The position numbers and the translations under genes are program-made. From Sphingomonas sp. 28-66-16 (GTDB lineage Bacteria > Pseudomonadota > Alphaproteobacteria > Sphingomonadales > Sphingomonadaceae), in assembly GCA_002281485.1 (NCBI GenBank), contig NCGF01000002.1, forward strand, positions 62,001-126,000: a stretch of DNA of 64,000 nucleotides, given 5' to 3'. The notes under the pieces were generated by a model. It was not told where the DNA came from, ran no database searches, and was given only the letters and a program-made list of their open reading frames with translations. Positions 37,253-46,211 of this stretch are shown here, piece by piece (position 1 is the stretch's first letter; each line of letters starts with the position of its first letter).

Positions 37253-37951
37253 TCAGGATACGGGCGGAGCGAGTTTCAGCACCGCGGCGGGCGCGGTCCG
37301 CGATAGCGGCGTGGCTTTCCAGCGGATCGTCCTGCGCCCGTCCGCATTGATCGCGCCATCCTCGTTATTCTGGCTGACGATCTCGGCATCGGTGTCGAGC
37401 GTGAAGATGCCGTCGAGACGGCTCGCCATCGCCTGGCCCATATCGGGCATGCCGGGGGCCGATTTGCCGCCCTCGTTGCCGAACGCGGGCGCCTTGACGC
37501 GGACCAGCCCGCCCTGGCGCAGCTCGATCGCGACAAACGGGAACAGCACCTCGGCGTCGATGTTGTACGGCCACACGAAGACGTGATCGAGCCGGCCCGT
37601 GATCGCATAATCGATCATGAACTTGCCCTCGCCGAGATACTCGACCCGGCGATAGCCCGCCTCGCGCGCGAGGGCGGCGGCGACGGCACGGTTGCGGGCA
37701 TCGGCTTCGGCGCGCTTCGTGGCGGGGTCCTTGGTCGCCTCGTCGTGATCCTTGGCGGTCAGCCCGCCGCCGAGCGCCTTGTCGCCCTCCTCGGCATAGA
37801 CTTCGCCGACATAGCTGAACGCGAAGCGGCGATCGGCATCGATCCTCAGCGTCGAGGTGAACTTGCCGGGGGCGAGGATGCAGCTCGCCAGCGCGACCGG
37901 AAGGAGAAGCGCGACGGCAAGGCGCGCAAGCGGAACAAGGCGAGCGATCAT
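37253..37951 (-). CDS. Lipoprotein of unknown function
   Basis: A 232-residue protein with a lipobox (LASC, Cys24). The rest is soluble, with YVGEVYAEEGDKAL and KFMIDYAITGRLDHVFVWPYNIDAEVLFPFVAIEL segments and no recognised catalytic motif. It probably sits in the periplasmic leaflet or outer membrane. It stands between the ferredoxin (convergent) and rlmB genes; no functional link is visible. Confidence 0.75.
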   Translation of the reverse strand: MIARLVPLARLAVALLLPVALASCILAPGKFTSTLRIDADRRFAFSYVGEVYAEEGDKALGGGLTAKDHDEATKDPATKRAEADARNRAVAAALAREAGYRRVEYLGEGKFMIDYAITGRLDHVFVWPYNIDAEVLFPFVAIELRQGGLVRVKAPAFGNEGGKSAPGMPDMGQAMASRLDGIFTLDTDAEIVSQNNEDGAINADGRRTIRWKATPLSRTAPAAVLKLAPPVS

Positions 37952-37983
37952 GGCGAGACCCCCGGATCAACCCGGTGCTTATA

Positions 37984-38733
37984 TCACTGTCGGGTCGCCA
38001 CCGCATAGAGCGCGATCGCCGCCGCGTTCGAGACGTTGAGGCTTTCGACGCGTGGCGAGATCGGCAGCCGCGCCAGCACGTCGCAATGTTCCTCGGTGTT
38101 GCGCCGCATGCCCTCGCCCTCGGCGCCGAGGACGAGGCAGATGCGCCCGCCGCCGCCGATCGCCTCGCCGAGCGGGAGCGAAGCCTCGCCGGTCAGCCCG
38201 ATCCGCCAGAACTGCGCCTCGGCGATCTCGTCGAGCGCGCGCGACAGATTGACGACGCGCACCCACGGCACGATTTCGAGCGCGCCCGAGGCGGCGCGCG
38301 CCACGGTGCCCGATTCGGGCGGGGCGTGGCGATCCTGGGTGATGATGCCGAGCGCGTCGAAAGCCGCCGCCGAGCGCAGGATCGCCCCGACATTGTGCGG
38401 ATCGGTGACCTGATCGAGCACCAGCAGCGGGCGCTGATCGTCGGCGCCCTGCTCGAGCAGATCGCCGAGCCAGATATCCTCGAGCGGATCGACCTCGGCC
38501 ACCAGCCCCTGATGCGGCGCGTCGCTCGGCACCAGCCGGGCGAGATCGGTGACCTCGGCGAACACGATCGGGATCACCGGCGGAATGTCGAGGCTGGCGA
38601 GCGCCTCGCGCGTCGCCCAGAGCTTGCGCACGACGCGCTCGGGGTTGGCGAGTGCCGCGATCACGGCGTGGCGCCCCCAGAAGCGCGGCCGCCCGGCCGG
38701 GGCCTGTGACGGCCTGTGTCCCTTACGCGCCAT
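37984..38733 (-). CDS. rlmB: 23S rRNA 2'-O-methyltransferase, TrmH/RlmB family
   Basis: A 249-residue SPOUT methyltransferase. The N-terminal substrate domain begins FWGRHAVIAALANPERVV; the knot part has LVLDQVTDPHNVGAILRSAAAF (about 97-118), LVLGAEGEGMRRNTEEHCD and the final SLNVSNAAAIALYAVATR. E. coli RlmB modifies G2251 of 23S rRNA; assignment to this exact base, rather than another TrmH target, is by similarity only. Confidence 0.88.
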   Translation of the reverse strand: MARKGHRPSQAPAGRPRFWGRHAVIAALANPERVVRKLWATREALASLDIPPVIPIVFAEVTDLARLVPSDAPHQGLVAEVDPLEDIWLGDLLEQGADDQRPLLVLDQVTDPHNVGAILRSAAAFDALGIITQDRHAPPESGTVARAASGALEIVPWVRVVNLSRALDEIAEAQFWRIGLTGEASLPLGEAIGGGGRICLVLGAEGEGMRRNTEEHCDVLARLPISPRVESLNVSNAAAIALYAVATRQ

Positions 38734-38809
38734 GCGCCATCATCCAATCGTCGTCATTGCCGAACGGCGCGCGTAGCCGCTTGGCCGCATCGACGCCAGT
38801 CCGCGCCGC

Positions 38810-40420
38810 TCACTCGTCATCGTCGGGATAGGCATAGGGATCGGTGACGGCGGGCCTGGTCGGCATCGGCGGGCGCGGCAGCGCCTTGTCGGCGTTCGCG
38901 GCATTGAGCAGGAACGACGCGAGGATCGTCGCGCCCTGGCGCATGTCGTCACCCTTCAGATGATCGAAGGTGTCGATGCTGGTGTGGTGGACGCGGCTGC
39001 CATAATCGAGCGGGTCCTGGATGAACTGGAAGCCGGGCACGCCGATCGCCTGCATGAAGACGTGATCGGTGCCGCCGGTCTTCTGGATGACGACGTTGGT
39101 CGCCTCCATCGGCGCGAAGGGCGCCAGCCACTCGCGGAAGATCGGCACCACCGCAGGGTTGTTCTCGGCATAGATGCCGCGGATCTTGCCCGAACCATTG
39201 TCGAGGTTGAAATAGGCGGCGAGCTCGCCCCAGCCGGGTCTTGGGGTGATCGGCCAGCGCTGCGACCAGCCATAATAGCGCGCCAGCCCCGTTGCGGGCG
39301 GATCGCCGGCGCTGCCCCGGGTCGCCAGATGCTGCTCGATATAGGCGAGGCTGCCGAGCAGCCCCTGTTCCTCGCCGACCCACAGCGCGAAGCGGATCGT
39401 CCGCCTCGGGCGCACGCCCGTCGCGCTCAGGATGCGCGCGGCCTCCATGATCATCGCGGTGCCCGCGCCATTGTCGGCGGCGCCGTCGCCCGCGACCCAG
39501 CTGTCGAGGTGCGCGCCGGCCATCACATAGCCCGCTTTGGGGTCGCTGCCGGGGATTTCGGCGATGACGTTATAGGCGTTGCGGTCGCTGTCGTCGAAGC
39601 TGACCTTGCTGTCGATCTCGAGCGTCGGCGTCATGCCGGCCTTGGCGAGCCGCGCGAGGCGTCGATAATCCTCGGCGGCGATCTCGACGCCGGGCAGCGC
39701 CGGGGTGTCGCCGACGCCGAACAGATAGCCCTCGCCGTGGACCAGCTTGCCGTCGAGCCGCGATTGCTGCGCCCACGCGACGGCACCCTCGGCCTTCAGA
39801 AACGCATCGAGCTTCTTGGCGAAATCGAGCCGCTTCATGCGGCGATCGGCGGTTTCGGGATCATAGACCGGCTGCTGGAAGCTATCGAGCTTTGCCAGAT
39901 CCTCGGCGCCATAGCGGTTGAAGGCGGGCTTGGAGGGTTCGGAGCCGGTCGAGGGCCGCGTGAGCAACACGATCTTGCCCTGCAGCTGGCCGCGCCATTT
40001 GTCGAAATCGCCTTCCCTGCGCATCGGCGCGACGATGATCGGGGCCGAGACCGGGCCGTCGGTCCCGGGCGTCCAGGCGATCGGGATCGCGGTCAGCTGG
40101 ATCGGGCGCGGGGTGAGCATGCGGACGCTCGATCGCTCGATCTGCCAGCCGCGCCCGAAATCGAAGCGCTCCTTGTGGACGTTGGCGAGGCCCCAGTCCC
40201 TGAACCTGCTCTGCGTCCAGTCCTCGGCCTTGCGCATCGCCGGCGAATTGGTCAGCCGCGGGCCGATCACGTCGGCGAGATGCTCTGCCGTCACCATCAC
40301 CTGGCTGTGGTTGATGCCCTCGTCGATCAGCTTGTTGACCGCCCCCCGATCGACCGACTGGGCAAGCGCCGGCACGGCCAGCCCGAGCGACAAGGTGACA
40401 AGAAGCAGCGAACGATGCAT
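38810..40420 (-). CDS. M28-family metallopeptidase (aminopeptidase-like)
   Basis: A 536-residue exported protein with a signal peptide (1-20, ending ALAQ). The di-zinc peptidase domain shows HLD (304-306), Asp316 in GAADNGAG and Glu350/351 in GEEQGLLGS. A PA-like domain is likely between about 130 and 260. It probably digests peptides in the periplasm or at the surface. The true start is the ATG at 40420; the frame runs further through the tRNA gene. Confidence 0.9.
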   Translation of the reverse strand: MHRSLLLVTLSLGLAVPALAQSVDRGAVNKLIDEGINHSQVMVTAEHLADVIGPRLTNSPAMRKAEDWTQSRFRDWGLANVHKERFDFGRGWQIERSSVRMLTPRPIQLTAIPIAWTPGTDGPVSAPIIVAPMRREGDFDKWRGQLQGKIVLLTRPSTGSEPSKPAFNRYGAEDLAKLDSFQQPVYDPETADRRMKRLDFAKKLDAFLKAEGAVAWAQQSRLDGKLVHGEGYLFGVGDTPALPGVEIAAEDYRRLARLAKAGMTPTLEIDSKVSFDDSDRNAYNVIAEIPGSDPKAGYVMAGAHLDSWVAGDGAADNGAGTAMIMEAARILSATGVRPRRTIRFALWVGEEQGLLGSLAYIEQHLATRGSAGDPPATGLARYYGWSQRWPITPRPGWGELAAYFNLDNGSGKIRGIYAENNPAVVPIFREWLAPFAPMEATNVVIQKTGGTDHVFMQAIGVPGFQFIQDPLDYGSRVHHTSIDTFDHLKGDDMRQGATILASFLLNAANADKALPRPPMPTRPAVTDPYAYPDDDE

Positions 40421-40550
40421 GAAAACCCCCGGTTGAGACGACACTGAAGAGCGGCAATGGCTATGCGGGCGCGACGAAAGGCGCAAGCCGGCGTTGACAG
40501 CGCCCGAGTGGATAGGCATTGGACCGCCTCGCTTTTCGAGCGGCCCGGAT

Positions 40551-40636
40551 GGACAGGTGGCCGAGTGGTTAAAGGCAGCAGACTGTAAATCTGCCCGTGC
40601 AAGCGTACGCTGGTTCGAATCCAGCCCTGTCCACCA
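40551..40636 (+). tRNA. tRNA-Tyr (anticodon GTA)
   Basis: An 86-base class II tRNA. The acceptor stem GGACAGG pairs with CCTGTCC, the anticodon stem-loop is GCAGA-CTGTAAA-TCTGC with GTA at 40585-40587, the T arm has GGTTCGAATCC, there is a long variable arm, and CCA is encoded (40634-40636). Discriminator base A40633. Confidence 0.97.
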
Positions 40637-40676
40637 CCTCCTTATCCTGGCGTTCGACCTGACAGGACCACCCGCC

Positions 40677-41237
40677 ATGGCAACCGAAGAGCCGCCGTTC
40701 ACCGTCACGCTCGCGAAGGGCGACTTCGAAATCCGCGATTATCCCGCGCTGGTGGTGGCCGACGTGTCGGTGAGCGGCGACCGCAAGCAGGCGGCGAGCA
40801 AGGGATTCCGGCTGCTCGCCGGCTATATTTTCGGCGGCAACGGCGCGAACGACAGGATCGCCATGACCGCACCGGTCATCCAGGAGGCTGCCGGCGGCGC
40901 GAAGATCGCGATGACCGCCCCCGTGCTGCAGAGCGGCGGCGAGGGCCAATGGCGGATCAGGTTCATCATGCCGCACGGGTCGACGCTCGAGACACTGCCG
41001 CAGCCGAACAATCCCAAGGTCCACCTCCACGCGATCGCGCCGACGCGCATGGCCGTGGTCCGGTTCAGCGGGCTGGCGCGGCAGGACAGCATCGCCGCGA
41101 AGACCGATGCCCTGACCCGCTTCATCGAGTCCGAGCATCGGCACGCGATCGGTCCGCCCGCGCTCGCGCAATATGATCCGCCCTGGACATTGTGGTTTCT
41201 GCGCCGGAACGAGGTGATGATCCCGATTGCGCCGTGA
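40677..41237 (+). CDS. SOUL-family haem-binding protein
   Basis: A 186-residue cytosolic-looking protein of the SOUL/HBP family. The N-terminal segment FEIRDYPALVVADVSVSGD and the repeated IAMTAPV blocks (residues near 61-67 and 77-83) are family hallmarks. Animal members bind haem; in bacteria the role is mostly unknown. It starts 40 bases after the tRNA-Tyr and may share its transcript. Confidence 0.9.
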   Translation: MATEEPPFTVTLAKGDFEIRDYPALVVADVSVSGDRKQAASKGFRLLAGYIFGGNGANDRIAMTAPVIQEAAGGAKIAMTAPVLQSGGEGQWRIRFIMPHGSTLETLPQPNNPKVHLHAIAPTRMAVVRFSGLARQDSIAAKTDALTRFIESEHRHAIGPPALAQYDPPWTLWFLRRNEVMIPIAP

Positions 41238-41313
41238 CGGTGTCCGGCGATCGGCTTGTCTGTTAGGAACATCGATCATATTCCAGTCGCCGATCAGCGC
41301 GGAGGTGTAAGCC

Positions 41314-42834
41314 GTGCCCACTCGGCTGGACAGGATCCCGATCGCGCCGTGGCGGTGCCTCGTGGGCGCCGCCATCCTCGGGCTGTCGCCGAACGCGGTC
41401 GAGGCACAGGAAAGCGAGGCAGCACCGGTTGCGCTGACCCTGAGCGAGGCCGCGGCGCATTTCGATGGCCATTCGGCAGCGCTCAGCGGCGCCGACCACG
41501 CCACCGCCGCCGCGCGCGAGACGGCGGCGGCGGTCAAGACGCTGCGTCGCCCGGTGATCACTGCCTCGGCGCAATATCTGGAATATCAAAAGACGCTGTC
41601 GGTCGATCTGACCGGGCCGAAACAGGCGGCGATCGGCAACACGCAGCAGCTGCTGAACGGTCTCCCCGGCACGTTCCCGTCCGGCTTCCAGGACATCGCC
41701 GCCGAGATCACCGCCAAATTGTCACAAGCGTTGCCCCAGCTGTTTGCGGGCATCCCCGACCGGCTGACCTATCGCTACCGCGACGACGTGTTCCGCCCGA
41801 CGGTGCAGGCGGTGCTGCCAATTTACACCGGCGGCGCCATCCCGGCGGTGCAGGGCGCGGCGCGGGCCGGGGTGTCGCTCGCCGAGGCGAAGGCCGACGG
41901 CGTCCGCGACGCGGCGCGGATCAACCTCATTCGCGTCTATTTCGGCCAGCAGGCGGCCCAGGCGCTCGAAACGTCCGCCCGGCAATCGCGCGACGCGCTC
42001 GCCAGCCTGTACGACGATGCGCGCAAGCTCGAAGCGGCCGGCGTCACCGCGCATGTCCGCACGCTCGAGGCAGAGGTTGCCCGCGATGCCGCCGCGCGCG
42101 CGCTCGACCGCGCCGTGCTCGCGCACCAGACCGCGCGTCACGAGCTCGCCGACACGCTCGATCTCGACGCGGTGCGGCCGACCACGCCGCTGTTCGTGCA
42201 GTCGCGGCCGATCGCGCCGCTGGCGGCGTTTCTCGGCCGCGAGGACCGCCTGCCGCAATCGCGCGAGGCCGACGCGGCGGGTGCGGTCGCGCAGGCGGGC
42301 GTGGCGCTCGCCAAATCGCGCTACCGGCCGCAGCTCTTCGCGTTCGGCGAATATAATCTCAACCGCGACGATGCGCTGCCGACCGAGCCCGACTGGATCG
42401 TCGGCATCGGTGCGCGGATCACGCTCTTGTCGAATGTCGATCGCGGCCACACGCTCGCCGCCGCGCGCGAGCAGCAGGCAGCGGCGGCCGATGCGGCCCG
42501 CGCGGCGCGCAAGACCGCGACCGGCACCACGCGCCGCGCCTGGGACCTGACCGAAGGCGCGCGGCGATCCTTCCTGCTGCTCGACAGCGCGATTGCCGCT
42601 GCCGAGGAAAATCTGCGCGTCCAGCGGGTGTCGTTCGATGAGGGCGAGGCGACGGTGACCGCGGTGCTGGGGGCCGAGGCCGCGCTAGCCACCGCGCGCG
42701 CGCAGCGGATCGCGGCGGCCTATGAATTTGATCTCGCGCTGGCCGGCCTGCTCGCCTCGACGGGCGATCTTGCCCAGTTTTCCGATTATCTCAGCCGGGC
42801 CGATATCCGCATCGCACCCGAGGCCAGCCAATGA
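41314..42834 (+). CDS. TolC-family outer-membrane efflux protein
   Basis: A 506-residue protein with a signal peptide (about 1-31, ending VEAQ) and the repeated helical OEP domains of TolC-like channels (Ala-rich coiled coil, about 50-500). It would form the outer-membrane duct of a tripartite exporter. Its stop overlaps the start of the HlyD-type gene by 4 bases (ATGA), the first of three such overlaps in this operon. GTG start at 41314. Confidence 0.9.
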   Translation: MPTRLDRIPIAPWRCLVGAAILGLSPNAVEAQESEAAPVALTLSEAAAHFDGHSAALSGADHATAAARETAAAVKTLRRPVITASAQYLEYQKTLSVDLTGPKQAAIGNTQQLLNGLPGTFPSGFQDIAAEITAKLSQALPQLFAGIPDRLTYRYRDDVFRPTVQAVLPIYTGGAIPAVQGAARAGVSLAEAKADGVRDAARINLIRVYFGQQAAQALETSARQSRDALASLYDDARKLEAAGVTAHVRTLEAEVARDAAARALDRAVLAHQTARHELADTLDLDAVRPTTPLFVQSRPIAPLAAFLGREDRLPQSREADAAGAVAQAGVALAKSRYRPQLFAFGEYNLNRDDALPTEPDWIVGIGARITLLSNVDRGHTLAAAREQQAAAADAARAARKTATGTTRRAWDLTEGARRSFLLLDSAIAAAEENLRVQRVSFDEGEATVTAVLGAEAALATARAQRIAAAYEFDLALAGLLASTGDLAQFSDYLSRADIRIAPEASQ

Positions 42835-43838
42835 CCGAACCCGCCGACGATACACCGCCCGGCCGCCGCAAGCGCATCCTGCTCTATGTCGGGCTGGCGG
42901 TGATCGCCTTGCTGCTCGCGCTCGGCCTGTGGCTCGCCTCACGGCCCGCCAATCCGCCGCTGCAGGGGCAGGTCGATGCCGATTCGGTCAACATTGCGAC
43001 CAAGGCACTGGCGAGGATCGAAACGATCCGCGTCGAGGAGGGCGACCGGGTCAAGGCCGGCGACGTGCTCGCCACCTTGTCGAGCCCCGAAATCGCCGGC
43101 GGCCAGCAACAGGCGCAGGCGGCGCTCGACAGCGCGCGCGCGGCCGAGTCGCTGACCAACGACGGCGCGCGCGCCGAAGATGTCACCTCGGTCAAGGCGA
43201 CCTGGCTCGCCGCGCAGGCGACCGCCGATCTGGCCGCGACCAGCAGCGCGCGCGCCGACCGGCTCTATGCCGAGGGGGTGATCGCCGCGCAGCGCCGCGA
43301 CGAGGCGCATGCCGCGCGCGACAGCAGCGCACGGCTCGCCCAGGCGGCGCGGGCGCAATATCTGAAGGTGATCGCGGGCGTTCGGCCCGAGACGAGCGCG
43401 ATCGCCGCCGCGCAGGTCCGCATCGCCGCCGCCGGTGCCGCGACCGCCGCCGCGCTCGGCAAGGAAACCAGCCTCGTCGCACCGATCGACGGCGAAGTGT
43501 CGCGCCGGCTGGTCGAACCCGGCGAGCTGATCAGCCCGTTGCTGCCCGCGATCGAGCTGATCGATATCGATCATCCCTATGTCGTGATCGACCTGCCCGA
43601 GAGCCAGTATAAGGGCATGGCGGTGGGGCGCATGATCACCGGACGGGTGCCCGCGCTCGATCGATCGATGACCTTTCATGTCCAGCACATCGCCCCGCAG
43701 GGCGCGTTCGCGACCTTCCGCGCCGATCGCCAGTCGCGCGGCTATGATGTGCGCGCCTTCGAGGTGCGGTTGCGCCCGGCCGGGCGGGCGACGGGCCTGC
43801 GGCCGGGCATGAGCGTGCTGTTCGACTGGCCGCAATGA
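42831..43838 (+). CDS. HlyD/MFP-type periplasmic adaptor
   Basis: A 335-residue membrane-fusion protein with one N-terminal helix (about 15-36), a biotinyl-lipoyl-like first half (SVNIATKALARIETIRVEEGDRVKAGDVLATL, about 50-81), a helical hairpin (about 85-180), and the second lipoyl/beta-barrel half (TSLVAPIDGEVSRRLVEPGEL). It links the inner-membrane permease to TolC. Overlaps its neighbours by 4 bases on both sides. Confidence 0.9.
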   Translation: MTEPADDTPPGRRKRILLYVGLAVIALLLALGLWLASRPANPPLQGQVDADSVNIATKALARIETIRVEEGDRVKAGDVLATLSSPEIAGGQQQAQAALDSARAAESLTNDGARAEDVTSVKATWLAAQATADLAATSSARADRLYAEGVIAAQRRDEAHAARDSSARLAQAARAQYLKVIAGVRPETSAIAAAQVRIAAAGAATAAALGKETSLVAPIDGEVSRRLVEPGELISPLLPAIELIDIDHPYVVIDLPESQYKGMAVGRMITGRVPALDRSMTFHVQHIAPQGAFATFRADRQSRGYDVRAFEVRLRPAGRATGLRPGMSVLFDWPQ

Positions 43839-44956
43839 GCATCGCCGCCGGTTTTCGCGCGGAACTCGCGCGACTGGCCAGGACGCGCTTCGATCTCGCG
43901 CTGCTCACGCTGGTGCCGGCGCTGCTGCTCGCCTCGATGGCGGCGATGATCTTCCCGGGTTCGCTGAGGGCGCTGAAGGTGGTGGTCGTCGATCGCGATG
44001 GCGGCCCGCTCGCGCGCCAGATCATCCGCAATGTCCGGGCCTCGCCGCGCCTCGATCTGGTCGGCGTGACGCCGCAGATCGGACCGGCGCTGTCGGCGGT
44101 GCGGCGCGAGGCGGCGCAGGCGGTGCTGGTGATCCCGCCCGCCGCTGGCCTGTTGCGCGATCGCCAGCCGATCGAGATCCTCTACCAGGCGCAGTTCCTC
44201 GCGGCCGGATCGCTTGCCTCGACCTATCTCGAGCTCGCCACCGCCGATGCGCTCGCCCGGGCAGCGGCGCAGCAGGCGCAGCTCGCGGGGCTGGAAGGCG
44301 TCCGTCGGCGGGTGCCGGGGCTGCATATTCGCCTGCTCGGCAATCCGACGCTCAGCCTCGAATGGTATCTGGGGCTGCTGCTGGGCCCTGGCGTCTTGCA
44401 CCTCGCCATCGCCGTCACCGCGATCGGCTCGGCGGCGCTGCTGATGGAGGACGGGTCGTTCGCGGCGTTCGCGCGCCGGACCCGCGCGCCCGCGACCTGG
44501 CTGATCGGGCGGATGGGGCCGCATGTGCTTGCCGGGACGCTCTGGGGCGCGCTCTGGTTCCTGTGGCTGACGCTGGCGCGCGGCTATCGGCTCGAAGGGA
44601 GCCTGTCGATCGTCGTCGCCGCGCTGTTCCTGCTGTTCGTCGCGACCGTGGCGATCGCGCTGTTGCTGATCGCCGTCACCCGCGAAACCGCCACCGCGCT
44701 GTCGGGCGCGGTGATCGTCGCCGGTTCGGCGCTGGCCTATTCGGGGGCGTCGCTGCCGATCAACGGCGCGCCCTGGCCAGCGCAGCTGTGGAGCGCGATC
44801 CTGCCGCTCACCCATTATCTGCATTTGCAGATGGACGAGACGATGGGCGCGGCGCTGCGCCCCGTGCTGGTCGAAGCAGGGGTGCTGCTGCTGTATCCGC
44901 TGCTCCCCGGTGGGCTCGCGCTGTGGCTGATGACGCGCGCGGGGGCACGCCGATGA
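43835..44956 (+). CDS. ABC-2 type transporter permease (first)
   Basis: A 373-residue integral membrane protein: one helix near the N terminus (about 21-38), a large periplasmic domain (about 40-180), and five C-terminal helices. This is the layout of ABC-2 permeases of the YhhJ/YbhS/YbhR type. It starts inside the HlyD stop (ATGA) and its own stop overlaps the next permease. No ATP-binding gene precedes or follows. Confidence 0.85.
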   Translation: MSIAAGFRAELARLARTRFDLALLTLVPALLLASMAAMIFPGSLRALKVVVVDRDGGPLARQIIRNVRASPRLDLVGVTPQIGPALSAVRREAAQAVLVIPPAAGLLRDRQPIEILYQAQFLAAGSLASTYLELATADALARAAAQQAQLAGLEGVRRRVPGLHIRLLGNPTLSLEWYLGLLLGPGVLHLAIAVTAIGSAALLMEDGSFAAFARRTRAPATWLIGRMGPHVLAGTLWGALWFLWLTLARGYRLEGSLSIVVAALFLLFVATVAIALLLIAVTRETATALSGAVIVAGSALAYSGASLPINGAPWPAQLWSAILPLTHYLHLQMDETMGAALRPVLVEAGVLLLYPLLPGGLALWLMTRAGARR

Positions 44957-46062
44957 GGTCGGTCGTCCGCGCCTTCGAGGCGGCGTTGCTGGAGATCCTC
45001 GGCGCCCGCGCGCTGCTGTCGCTGGCGATCGTCTCGGTGCTGTTCTATGCCTTTTACTATCCCGCGCCCTATGCGCAGCAACAGGCGCAGACGCTGGCGA
45101 TCGTCGCAGTCGATCAGGACCGCACCCCGCTGTCGCGCGCGGTCGTTCGCGCGCTGGGCAATACCAACGCGGTCCGCATCACCGAACAAGCGCCCGACAT
45201 GATGGCCGCGCGCCAGGCGGTGCGCCAGCGCCGCGCCGATGGCATCATCCTGCTGTCGAAGGGGCTCGCCGCCGAGGTGCTCGACGGTCGCCCGGGCAGC
45301 GGCATCGCGGTGATCGTCAACGGCGCCTATTTCGTCCGCGCCGAAGCGATCGGCCGCGCCGTCGCCGAGGTCGCGGCCGATCAGGCGGCGCGGCTGGGCG
45401 GTCGACTCGGCCTGCCTGCCGGCCTCGATCCCGCCAAGCTGATCGTGCTGCAGCCGCTGTTCAACACCACCCAGGGCTATCGCGACTATGTCTTTCCCGC
45501 GATCATCAACATCATCCTGCAACAGACATTGCTGTTCGCCGCCGCCCGCCTGATCGCCGAGCGGCGACGCCGCGGCGTGTGGCGCGGAGGCATCGCCGAA
45601 GCGCTCGGCAGCTGGGCGGCGCTGACCGTGATCGGCATCGCCGCCGGGGCGTTCGTGTTCGGCTACGCCTTCTGGCTGCAGGACGTGCCACGCGCGGGCA
45701 ATGGGCCGGGGCTGTTGATCGCGCTGCCGCTGTTCGCGGCGGCGGTCGCGGCGCTCGGCCTGTCGATCGGCAGCCTGTTCGACAATGGCGACGATGCGCT
45801 CAAGCTGCTCATGCCGACCTCGGTACCGCTCGTCTTCCTTGCCGGATTTGCCTGGCCGCTCGACGAGATGCCGCCATGGCTGGCAGCGTTGGCCTGGCTG
45901 TCGCCGTCGACGGCGGCGATGCACCTGCTGGTGCGCTTCAACCAGATGGGCGCTTCGATCGCCGAGGCGATCGGCCCGCTGGCGGTCATGGCGGGACTGG
46001 CCGGCGGCTATGGATTGCTCTGGTGCCAGCGAAACAGGGCGTTGGTCGGGCGCCGCGACTGA
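44953..46062 (+). CDS. ABC-2 type transporter permease (second)
   Basis: A 369-residue paralogue of the preceding permease, with the same plan: N-terminal helix (about 17-37), periplasmic domain (about 40-175), and C-terminal helices. The two are probably the two halves of a heterodimeric permease. ATG at 44953 overlaps the upstream stop. It ends the exporter operon; the next gene, 149 bases downstream, is unrelated. Confidence 0.85.
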   Translation: MRSVVRAFEAALLEILGARALLSLAIVSVLFYAFYYPAPYAQQQAQTLAIVAVDQDRTPLSRAVVRALGNTNAVRITEQAPDMMAARQAVRQRRADGIILLSKGLAAEVLDGRPGSGIAVIVNGAYFVRAEAIGRAVAEVAADQAARLGGRLGLPAGLDPAKLIVLQPLFNTTQGYRDYVFPAIINIILQQTLLFAAARLIAERRRRGVWRGGIAEALGSWAALTVIGIAAGAFVFGYAFWLQDVPRAGNGPGLLIALPLFAAAVAALGLSIGSLFDNGDDALKLLMPTSVPLVFLAGFAWPLDEMPPWLAALAWLSPSTAAMHLLVRFNQMGASIAEAIGPLAVMAGLAGGYGLLWCQRNRALVGRRD

Positions 46063-46211
46063 ACGGCCCGGCGCGGCGACGCCGGCTGCCGCACCGCTGG
46101 GCTTCAGGGCATCCGGTCTCGATGCAACCGGGCGCACCGCGCGGCGTTGACCGGTTGACGCCCGGCCTGGGACCCGCCACCGCAGACCATCCATCATTGA
46201 GGCATCCAACG

